Origin: Coprinellus micaceus
Taxonomy: Eukaryota; Basidiomycota; Agaricomycetes; Agaricales; Psathyrellaceae
DNA length: 64,000 bases
Assembly (NCBI GenBank): GCA_951394405.1
Contig: OX596342.1
Location: 2,666,001-2,730,000 of the forward strand
Direction: 5' to 3'
Under the pieces are notes generated by a model. The model was given only the letters and a program-made list of their open reading frames with translations, was not told the origin of the DNA and did no database searches. The translations under genes and the position numbers were made by a program. This document shows positions 54,977-64,000 of the stretch, piece after piece. Each line of letters begins with the position of its first letter. The first letter of the stretch is position 1.

Positions 54977-55357
54977 TGGCGCCAGCCCGCTCTAGCTGAT
55001 ACGTACACGCGAGACACGGCGATGGGGGGGCTGAGCGAAACGCTTGACCCGCCCACTGTTACGTCTCGGTGTACGATAATTTAAATTAGACGCCCCCGAC
55101 GCGGTTACCAACCCGTGTGCGACAGCTTGTACGAGCCTCAATCTGTTTTCGGGAGTACAGGGCGGTACGTTAACGCGGTTTAGGCTTCATAATTAGCTTT
55201 GTCCTAGTCCATAGAAGTTGTTTGTTCAGTGGCAATGGACGTAGTGCAAACACCTTCCCTGTCAATAGAGTTACCATCAACCGATGTAGTCGCAAGTAAA
55301 CTTAGTCGCCTACTGGTGTGTCGACGATATTGACAGGAACGTCGACACCCGAGCTAC
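54977..55357. other. intergenic region between gene C and the second MITE
   Basis: No coding segment recognised. AT content rises towards the element. Confidence 0.3.
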
Positions 55358-55359
55358 TA

Positions 55360-55974
55360 CATCAGCAAACAGGGGAAGTAGTTACTTAGCGAGACTTCGT
55401 GCTAAGTGCTTAGCGGGCGCGACTTAGATGTTGGCATCTCCACTTAGTTCTCGCCCCCAACACTTTGCAAAGCCGAGTCCCCTGAATCTAGGTCTTGGGC
55501 ACAAAGGAAAGTGGGAGCCCCGACTGCGGTAAAACCTACCGTACACCGTTGTATTTGCGTATCTGAGCCAAATGAGGTGTTTTAAAGCCGCGATGGCAAA
55601 GCAATCTCCCTGCAGTTCCGCCGGCTCTCCCAATGCACTGAATTTAGCACACAATCTCCTGGTCGTTATGCTAGCTATTTCGCCGCCGCGTGAACGTGAA
55701 ACTGGAGCCAACATACTCAAATATATTCAGAGACGCCATACAGTAGGTATTTCTGCCTGGGGGATCGTGTTTAGGTGGCCCCGCACGGCGACTTTGCTTC
55801 ACTTAGTTTTGAGAGCTTCACTTAGAACGAGCATGTTTACTTTGTTTTGGTGGCAACCGCCCCTGCTAAGTCTCGCTAAGTATCCGCCTTCCCAAATAAG
55901 TAGGGGGTTACTTTATTAAGTCTGCTAAGTCTACGGCCACTTTGCTTGGTATAGACTTCCGCTGTTTGCTGATG
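55360..55974. mobile_element. 615-bp MITE with about 20-bp terminal inverted repeats
   Basis: The left end CATCAGCAAACAGGGGAAGT (55360-55379) and the right end (55955-55974) are inverted copies with one mismatch. TA flanks both sides (55358-55359, 55975-55976). The interior contains many copies of CTTAG/CTAAG, in the CTTAG sense on the left and the CTAAG sense on the right, as subterminal transposase sites often are. No transposase frame. The flanking TA is also compatible with slightly longer TIRs (CTACATCAGC), so the exact ends and superfamily are unsure. Confidence 0.6.
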
Positions 55975-55976
55975 TA

Positions 55977-56417
55977 GCATGTTCATCCCCTAAGCGAAGG
56001 ACAGGGTCGAAACTGTGGGCTGCCCCCACTCATGGAATTTGAAGGCTATCAATATGATTCCTGTCCAAGGTCCGGACGTCCGAGGTAGGATTGTGGTTGG
56101 AATGGACTCTCCAGAGATCTGGAGGTTCTTCCTCAAACCATCCAGACCTTCCGTCTTGTAGGCATCGTTTCACCCGCTTCAGTTCCCACCTAGTGCGACT
56201 CTAGACTTCGACTAGGGCATGGTCAAGCGACCTTTGACCGCCCTCCTCATTCTGTTACCCAAACGCTCCGCCTGACCTATACAGGGACTGTTGATGTCAC
56301 GCACCCAGACAGTGGTGTACAGGTTGACATCTACTTATATAGAGAGGTGAAATTCTACGGCGTCCGTTTACTACAGCGAAATTGATCATATGAGGCTACC
56401 AACCAACTACACAACTT
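55977..56417. other. intergenic region
   Basis: No gene or RNA recognised. Confidence 0.3.
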
Positions 56418-57660
56418 TCAGATAACCCAACCAGAATCCCTCGATGTGCTCACTGCTAGAGACCCTCCTCCCCAAGTAATCTCCCTCAAATAGGGGGATC
56501 CTACAGTCCATTCTCGCAAATAGGCCTGTAAAGCAGCACTCGGCTCAGACCACTCCCATTGGCGGGAGACATTTAGGCTCTTCGCCGCCTGTGATATCCA
56601 AGGCCGGATTTCAACCTTTGAAATAGCGTGCCAAGGGGCCGGGATCATTCTACGGGTGTTTAACTAGGACGTTGAGTTCGCGGGATAGCCGGGTCTGGGA
56701 TTGATCACGTACCATACCGGCACAAGACTGCAGGTGGATGCAAATCTCGGTCACTCTTGGGAAGGCTTTGGCGAGGGATTTCGTCAGCGTAAAGAATTGG
56801 CCTTGCGAGAGAGGTTCTCTGAGTATTATATGCAGTTCGTCCACCCAGTTCACGTCCATCTTGATCCCCCACATGGGTCCTTGCTCGAAAGACTTGCGGA
56901 TAGAATCACCTATTCCCTCCATTTGATCGGGATGGAGAAGTTCTGGCGCTAGGTGGATGCAATTATAGTTCGGCCAGTACGTGTCGCCTCGCAACGGGCC
57001 TACTAAAAGCATTGACTGGTTGATGATCGCCGACGAGAGCAGCATTAGGAGTCCGTGGTCATGCATAGATGCGAATGTCCCAAGAACCTCCAAGTTCCGC
57101 TGGGAATCCACGATCTTCAGTAAATTGAGGAAGTCGTCCACATATAGGCTGCGGAGATTGGAGTAACCCGCACTAAACATAGCCTGGTGTTAGCTTCGGT
57201 GCCAGCCACAAGAGAGGACCCTCACCAGAGAACGCCGTTCAAACCAGCGGCATAACTCTGGAGGTCGTTGCGCAGGCGGATGCGCAAGTCCTTCAGATTC
57301 CTCATTGAAGGGAGGGCACGGAGGACCAGTTTCATCACATTTGAGTCGGTTTCGCGTTCCGATCCGAGTCTACAAAATTCCAGCGCAAGCGACTTGACTT
57401 TTAACGCCCTCGTTGGGGAGGACGCCACGGCTTCGAGAGCACCGAGCTGTTGGTCACGGCTGTGGATTGAAACTGAATCGTACAGGATCTCCTCTGCATG
57501 CTGATTGAATTCCTTGTTCGTGAGGGCAAGCCGGTGAAGATCTGGATTTGCGCAAAAGCGTACGATTTCGCTGTTCAGCTCGGGAGGGAGGGTCTGCTCA
57601 AGATGAAGGTCAGTCGTGGGCTAGCTGGGTGAGGTATTGGTTACTCACCGCCATCGCCAT
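56418..57660 (-). CDS. F-box-like protein F9
   Basis: First exon MAMA (57660-57649), then QTLPPELNSEIVRFC, LALTNKEFNQHAEEILYDSV and LGALEAVASSPTRALKVKSL to LNGVLW. The second main exon has AGYSNLRSLYVDDFLNLLKI, WVDELHIILREPL and VTEICIHLQSCAGM. The last exon is best started at 56663 (LNTRRMIPAPWHAISKVEI), which keeps frame after the GTACGTGA donor and aligns with F4 and F7; it ends at 56418 with SGWVI. No defects seen. Confidence 0.75.
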
Positions 57661-58285
57661 TTTTCAGACTCGGGATAAGCAAAACAAAGACAGTGTCCGA
57701 GTCGCAGTCCAAGTCATCGGAGAATGCCGGGGTCTTTGTGTGCTTGTGTGGGTGGCTTGTGTGCGGCTACTGCCCTGCGTGCGTGCCTCATATCTGAGCC
57801 TCCCCGATTCGGGTTACTGGACAGACGGCCCTAGACTTCGATGTTTGTCTCATCGGGTCATTGAAGACCGATCGTAACAGCCTCGGTCTGTACAAAGTTC
57901 GATCTCCTGCTTGCTGTGAGCCGGATTCTCGATATCACTGCTCTATGGCTTCTCTTCATAATTCCGTGCTTGTCTGTCGCTCCAAATGCCGTCCCTGTGT
58001 CAATTGCAGCCTTGAAGCTGTCCCGTAGAGCAGAACCTGTCCGGTGTGACGGTTAAGCGCCCGCGGTCCCTTTAGACGCACGCACATCCTGATGGCCTTG
58101 GCAACGCGGGTATCAATCGGTTACACATGCCCTGATCCCTCGATCTCAGCACCCGTCCATCTCGCCGTCATCACATTTCTCTTCCTCCACACCATCTTCA
58201 CCCTCATCTGCATCTCTTTCGTCCGCTCGAATTTCCTTTGGAAGTCACAAACAATCTCCCAGGAGCGAAGGCACGGGACCAAAGA
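57661..58285. other. divergent promoter region between F9 and the membrane-protein gene
   Basis: Contains TTAAGCGCCCGCGG near 58053. An open frame from 58092 has a hydrophobic segment but cannot be spliced into the following gene, so it is probably leader sequence. Confidence 0.35.
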
Positions 58286-59849
58286 ATGGTGCTCGACATC
58301 CTTACCTCTGAGCTGGGTGCTCTGGCAACGTTCTCACCACAACAAATCCTGGCGCTGGGCGTCTTCGCCTCCTACTTTGGCCTTATTGGTTGGCTGTTCA
58401 GCAAAGTGTTCGCCTCGATCCATGAACTCGCTTCCAGAGCCACACGAGTACCCCCGGGGACGGCTAGACGGAAGGGTCAACTCAGGAAAACGAAGGATGG
58501 AGATAGGAGGCGGGGGGTGTTCGTGCAGGTGTTCGCAGGTTTGACGCTCGCGTCGTTTGCTCATACATGGTTCTGTGAGTTCGTAGTATACCTTCCCCGT
58601 CGCACTCCGCTGACCGAGAACAACGATCCCAAGACATGTTCAAGTACATGGCTGTGAGCACCTCGCGTTTCTTCGTCTCTAGCACCCCCTAACACACTGT
58701 TCAGGGAAGCTTCCAGAGCTATGAACTCAATCACGCCGCCACTGCTTCTGGTCCATTCCTCGTCCGCCTAACGTCATGGCTTCGTGATACGTCGCTCTTC
58801 GAAGAGGCATGGTACGCCGTCTGTGAAGGGCGGTTGAATTGGTTGTGGAGCGAGCAGTTGTGTTTGTTCACGGTAGGCGCGTGGACCGTTATTCTATGGG
58901 TCGAAGGTGCGCAGGACCAACTTCATCTCTCCTTGATACTTTCCCCCACTCCCCACTCCGTCTTCACCCACGAGCCAATACCGCCAGAGTACTAATGTAC
59001 GCACTCGTAGGGACAAGGCACGGAATTCGACACGTCTGGGCGTACATGGTCTTAGGCCAAGTCGTCGCAATATCCGTAGCTTCAAACCTCTTCTACCTGG
59101 CCGTTCTTTCCGGCCCTCGTACGTCTTCATCATCCCCACCTCCTTCCTCCTCGACATTGCCTTCACCCAGGAAGCCGTCCAAAACCACTGCCAAACCCCA
59201 ACCCCACGAACCTAAAGTCGAAGAGGATGTCAGAGTCCCGCCAGCGGTCTACATTCCCGTCCTCCTCTCGCTCGTCACCATCGCAGCCTCCCCGTACACA
59301 TCACCCAAGACATTCCTCCCCAACCTCCTCGTCATGCACGCACTCATAATTATACCTCTCCTCCCCCGATTCACGCGAGCCTTCCCGTCTCCACAATCAA
59401 CGTGGTCCATCTCGCTTTCGACAGTCTACTACGCCATCTTCCTCCTCTCCATCCCAATCCGCTACCGCACGCTATCCGCTGCAGCAGACGCCCACCCCGC
59501 TCGACCGCTCTGGGCTCCGGAACCCGTGTACGGTGGCGTGCTAGGGTGGTTCGAGCGCCAGTGGGTCGTCCTCTTCGAGGGCCCCGCGCAGAGCTCCATT
59601 GGCTGGGATGTGGTGTGGACGACGGTGTCGTTTGTCGTTTGGGTGTTGGTTACTGGGGGTTCCGTTCAGACTGCAGACGAGAAGAGGGGTACGGAGGGAG
59701 AGGAGGTGGGGGTGTGGAGTCGGGTGTGGAAGGTGGTTTATTTGGTGTTTGTTACGCCGCTTGCGAGTGTGGGTGTGACGGGGCCGTATGTGTTGAAGCC
59801 GAGGGGTAGGGCAGATGATGACGACGAAAAAGATGTGAAGGAAGAGTGA
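58286..59849 (+). CDS. multi-pass membrane protein of unknown function
   Basis: Four exons (58286-58574, 58634-58653, 58705-58906, 59011-59849) encode 449 residues; exon 2 is only 20 nt (YMFKYMA). I count about nine hydrophobic helices: LGVFASYFGLIGWLF, FAGLTLASFAHTWF, LCLFTVGAWTVILWV, VLGQVVAISVASNLFYLAVL, YIPVLLSLVTIAA, LLVMHALIIIPLL, TVYYAIFLLSIPI, VVWTTVSFVVWVLV and VVYLVFVTPLASVGV. A Ser/Pro-rich hydrophilic loop (SGPRTSSSSPPPSSS) splits the helices and an acidic tail (DDDDEKDVKEE) follows them. No transporter or enzyme signature recognised. Confidence 0.75.
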
Positions 59850-60471
59850 AGCTGGTGATACCTTGAAGCTCGCCCATGTACTTATTCCTGAGGTACGTCC
59901 CCCACGTACCCGTCCCGTCGACACCTGAGTACTCACGTGTCGTTCGTTCGTTCAGATCTAGTCTGTACAAAAGCTGTATTTGATGGCCATCCCGAGCCCC
60001 GTCGTATCGGAGATAAACGCCCTGCCTGTGCTTGAATGGGAACGTCACGACTTCTGCGAAGTTGCGCCTACCAGCACCCACAGATTTCATGTCACGACAA
60101 CGTCACTCCGACCCTTCTCTATCCTCGTTCGGAGGGCTTAACGTGACCCTCATCCTCTCGTCCAGGCACGACCTCTCATGTCGAGATTCGACGATCGTCC
60201 AACTTCTAGCCCTCCATCTCTTCGAACCACATTCATGAATCATGATTAACCACAGCCTTTCATAGGGCGAAGACCGTGTTCGTATTGATCTTGGAACCTG
60301 GTTTTAAAACGGCTGTCAATTGTCGCCTTTGCACGGCATTGTAGATGGTTTCATCGACGATGCTCGGGATCGGAGGAGGGGTTCTATTTGCGTGTGTTGG
60401 GCAGATCGGACCCACAAAGTGACGCGTCCTCCAATTCTCTGACAGGCCAATTCATTTCACTCGTCTACTCC
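59850..60471. other. intergenic region; F7 upstream copy of the F4 promoter
   Basis: No gene. 60390-60450 (CAGATCGGACCCACAAAGTG, CAATTCTCTGACAG) is the inverted counterpart of the region upstream of F4. Confidence 0.45.
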
Positions 60472-61736
60472 ATGGTGATAGTTGTAAGTATTGAACCATT
60501 TCACCTGTGCGGCAGTCATACTTACACTGGAATCAGGCCGGAGACCAGCTCCCAACGGAGCTTTTGAGCTCGGTCGTCGATTTCTGCGACTCGAAAGACC
60601 TCCCGAAGCTAGCCCTTGCAAGCAAGGAACTCCAGGTCCTTGCCGAAAGGCAGCTCTACGCGTCTATTGTTGTCGAGAGTCGCTCTGGGAGGAGTGTCCG
60701 TGCTCTCAGCGCCGTTGCCGGGAGTGTGTCGAGGGCTCCATATGTCAGCTTCCTCAGCATCGAGATCAACCGCTTTCGGTCTCATCCCGTCGACCAGTCC
60801 ATTATTGAGACATTTCTGCGAGCGGCTCCAGCGATGTCGGGCATCAAAGACCTTCGGATTCGGCTACGCGCGGAGCAATCGCCTAATATTAACCACTTAA
60901 ATGATGTGCTATGGTGCGTCGACCGCTGTTCAGGCCCCAGGGTCGCACAGAGAGCTGATGGTACTTCTAAACGCAGCGCAGGCCATTTCCAACTGACCAC
61001 TCTCTTCGTTGATGAGGAGCTCGACGTCCCAAGGATTGTGAAGGAGCAGAAGGAGTTGGATGTTGTCATGATCCGTTCAACATCTGTCTTCCGCAGCGCA
61101 CTACCGTCGCTGCTACCGTCACCCACGAACCGTCCTCTCATTGTGTTGGGTCTGGCTCAGGAACCGACCGTATTTCCAGTCTTGAACCATATCGCCCTTG
61201 CACCCGAGCTCGCCAGCCCGGATCATGCTACCCTTAGCGATTTGGTGAAGGCGGCATTCAACCGGGACGTCATGCGTGAATACCAGCTTGACTTCGATGC
61301 GATCCATACAGTGTCTGTATTCCTTACGTCCCCTGCGGCGCAATGGTCAGTCGCTCCCTATGTCAAGTGTGCCATGGAGCTCTTTCCCAGGGTAAATGAG
61401 CTCCAGCTACACCTGCCTTCATCCGAAGAACCGGTACGTCCAGTGCCGGACTTCACCCTACTCAATTGCACTGTGCTCACCACGTTTCCTTAGCTGGAGA
61501 CCCCGTTTGTGGAGCCTTTATTGTGGGCATCGATCGAGGACCTCGTGACCTGGCCCTGGGAGGAAGATCCTGGAAACCAAAATTACCGGGGGTTGAGATG
61601 GGGACAATCGGACGCAGCCTTGGGACACTGCTTGCTGAAGTGGAGGTCTGCATGTCCCAATCTACGCTGTGTTATGTTTGGAGGTTCGGATGGATTCACT
61701 GTCGATCAGCAATCAAACTGGGTGATCCGTAGATGA
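60472..61736 (+). CDS. F-box-like protein F7
   Basis: Exons 60472-60483, 60537-60913, 60977-61433 and 61494-61736 encode 362 residues. LPTELLSSVVDFCDSKDLPK, SKELQVLAERQLYASIVVES and SVSRAPYVSFLSIEINRF open the protein. LTTLFVDEELDVPRIVKEQK, RPLIVLGLAQEPT and IHTVSVFLTSP follow; the last exon starts LETPFVEPLLWASIEDLVTW and ends SNWVIRR. It is highly similar to F4 over its whole length and, being intact, defines the exon boundaries of this subgroup. Confidence 0.8.
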
Positions 61737-63590
61737 GGCCGGCTTGGGAGAAACTGGCGGGTTTCCTGTCCGTATTTTTGTGTTCTTACACTGACTGAAG
61801 CGTGAGACTTTACTTATCCTCACATATGCGCTGCCCTTTCGTTGGAGCAGACTGTCACCGTTGCCAATGGATATTCCTATTACCTATTACTCTGCTCCTA
61901 AGCACACGACTGAGGGGCACTTCCGGCTGTTCCAAGAGGGTCGAGAACAAACGAGTCGGTGCGTACTCTTCGCCGAAAGGCCGCCGGGGGGTATTGCTGG
62001 AACTCACAAAACTTCATACCCCTTCAAGATCGGCCTGTTCTATAGAACGAGCGACGCCACCCCACTTAAGGCCCAATCCTAGAGGTACTTAAACCGAAAG
62101 TAGAGGACGTGAACTGGGGCGGGCTGAGGATTGCCCTGCCTTAGCGTGCTTCGAGACCGCGGACCGGTGGAGCGCAACATCAGGTATCAAGTAGGAATCT
62201 GTGGCGGCGGGTAGCTCAGTAGGATACAGTAGCTTCCTCGAGTGAAAGTCTACCAGGAAGTCCTGGTTTCATGACTACAACTGTTTTCGAAAAATGGCGC
62301 GGTTTTGACGCTTCTAGGTTCATGGAAGGCCACCATAGGAACCTCATGGGGCGGTACTCTCAGTAAGCCTAGCTTTATAGGCCTTCTGCCATATACCTCC
62401 TCCTAGCACAGTAATTCTGACCACAAATTTGGAGTGCCGAGAATGTGGTTTGCCGATTGCGGTCCGAAGAGGTGCGGCACATGTGGCGAACTCGATTTAG
62501 GGCGCCGCGTCGGAAATTTCGCGCGACTCCGAGGCCGACTGCCGGCGTCCCACTTCCCTCTCTCCTCCACCGGCCCCACCATCTCGATGCCGTCATTCCC
62601 TGCGATTCAATTCCCCCTCACCTTCCATCCAGGAATTACTCAAGGGGACCAGCCATATGACAAGGTGTACGCCATGTCCTCGAGGGGCTCACTGAATTGT
62701 CGGTACACGCCAGGGGTGGAGGAGCGACAAGGGAATAGGCAAAGGTATTGGGAATGAGATAGTTTGGCTGGTGACGGAGAGGGAAGTGATGTAGGTACGT
62801 GTTCAAGGCTCGAATTTAAGGTTTATAATTCCATAGGGCGAGTCTGGGTGTCTGTCCCCACGAAACCGAACTTCCTTGAGGGTTGCCTCTGACAGGCCTG
62901 CTTCTGTCTTTCTGAATCGCATTAGTGGATCGGGTCGGGGGTTGGAACAGATCCTTGGACTTGCTGTAGGGACACATTCCTCATTCCTCCTTGCAACTCT
63001 CAGCACTCTTCTGGGGTTCACCAGACACTCCGGCCAGCGAAAACCCCTACCTTTCGCGTCTCGCTCTGGCTCTGGTGCACTGTCCGCCCGACGACTCACT
63101 TCGTTTCTGGGTATCTCTCTAGAGCTGCCCACCCGTCACTCGAATCGAATGCTCGACCTCAGGTTCGAGCTTTGCCCGTGCGGAATCGAGGACCCGTTCT
63201 AGCTGGCGTTGAGAAGCGAGCACACCTCGCCCGCAAAATCCCCTTTCGATATGTGCTAGCTCTTTCCATCTGTTCCATCTGCACGCCTCCAATATCAATT
63301 TCCTTCCCTGCTTCCTCCTCCTCGCCTCCATGCCTAGCGCTCGTGTCTCCAGCCCTGCAGGCTCGGTCAGGCGTCGCGGGTACATCTACTCCTAGTAGCG
63401 CCTGCGCAATTGGAGTCGGCGGTCTCCGCATTGCTTCCCCACCTTTCCCTCTAAATCCAGCTGCTTATAGCATATTCACTGGCTCGCTGGGACTTTCATG
63501 CGTGATATTCGACTGAATGTCACTCAGACGGACGGAAACACATCCCAATCGAGATATCTGGAGACTTCGGGATGCTGTGCTAGTTCCAGT
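61737..63590. other. 1.85-kb region without a supported gene
   Basis: Frames of up to about 110 codons exist on both strands, without motifs. Near 62205-62285 a sequence recalls tRNA boxes (GGGTAGCTCAGTAGG) but does not fold as a tRNA. Confidence 0.3.
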
Positions 63591-64000
63591 TTAGCGAATT
63601 CTCACCCAGCCCTCGAACTCCTGTTTTGACCCGGTGAACACTGGGTCCGCTACGAGGCTCTCGATCCCCTCGTCCTCCCATTCGAAAACCTGGACCCTTT
63701 CCAATTGTTCGCCCTCCACCGGGATTGGCTTCCACTTCTTCAACTAGGCAATGGGACCAATGCCGCCATCAGGATAGTATGACTTGGAGAACCGAGGGGT
63801 ACGCACCAAACCTGGTTTCAAATAGAAATTGATCCAGAGAAGCTGGGGAAATAGACGTGTGACCGACTCCATGAATGCTCGAAAGACTTCCTGTGATGGC
63901 GGTTCCCGAACATGAATCGAAAGGATCACGATTTCCTCGGGATCCAACGTAATTGCTACCCGCGTGTCGATCTTGAAATAGTGGTGAAAGAGGTCTCCGA
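63591..64000 (-). CDS. F-box-like protein F10, C-terminal part (runs off the right edge)
   Basis: The minus-strand frame enters from the right edge with LFHHYFKIDTRVAIT, EEIVILSIHVREPPSQEVF and FPQLLWINFYLKPGLV, matching the end of exon 3 in F1 and F2. After an intron with donor GTGCGTAC and a CTAG acceptor at about 63744, the last exon LKKWKPIPVEGEQ ends GWVRIR with a stop at 63591. The N-terminal F-box-like part lies outside the window. Confidence 0.72.

Noticed and set aside
58092..58544. Plus-strand frame with a hydrophobic helix as the N-terminus of the membrane protein
   Set aside because: It cannot be joined in frame to the MVLDILTSELG exon by any usable intron, so the ATG at 58286 was chosen.
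62205..62285. tRNA-like sequence with GGGTAGCTCAGTAGG
   Set aside because: No 7-bp acceptor stem or proper anticodon stem can be formed, and the would-be T arm is a self-contained CAGG/CCTG hairpin.

Overview
The window is nuclear DNA of a filamentous basidiomycete, most likely an Agaricomycete. The evidence is genes broken by many short (about 45-100 nt) GT-AG introns, TATA boxes 70-130 nt upstream of several start codons, and families typical of that group: mushroom-type protein kinases, F-box-like families and a Psathyrella-type beta-propeller lectin. The species cannot be named from the sequence. All gene models were spliced by eye from conserved motifs, reading frame and paralogue comparison.

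Layout. 1-3.5 kb: a possible gene end at the left edge, then a complete 17-exon ABCG half-transporter. 4.1-19.2 kb: four tandem units, each a five-exon protein kinase followed by a six-exon helical/Ser-rich partner protein and a conserved tail. Unit 1 has lost its partner, unit 3 carries a 934-bp TA-flanked MITE in its upstream region, and unit 4 carries a pseudokinase and a damaged partner splice site. 19.5-36 kb: four identical tRNA-Glu(CTC) genes scattered among a secreted (GSTGG)n protein, the real LSM6 gene and a chimeric LSM6 pseudogene, a secreted SnoaL/NTF2-like protein and its decayed copy, a secreted FG-GAP propeller lectin, and an inverted segmental duplication. Three of the four tRNA genes run straight into a hairpin before the first oligo-T stretch.

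36-64 kb: three paralogous secreted proteins with Lys/Arg-rich tails and a shared promoter box, at least ten F-box-like genes or remnants (one inverted pair duplicated together with its promoter, one tandem pair with a dead member), one unrelated F-box gene, a second MITE and a nine-helix membrane protein.

The main candidates for something undescribed are the tRNA-Glu/hairpin units, whose stems differ in sequence but stay self-complementary around a shared loop, and the co-duplicated kinase/partner pairs, which look like a two-component module evolving by birth and death.
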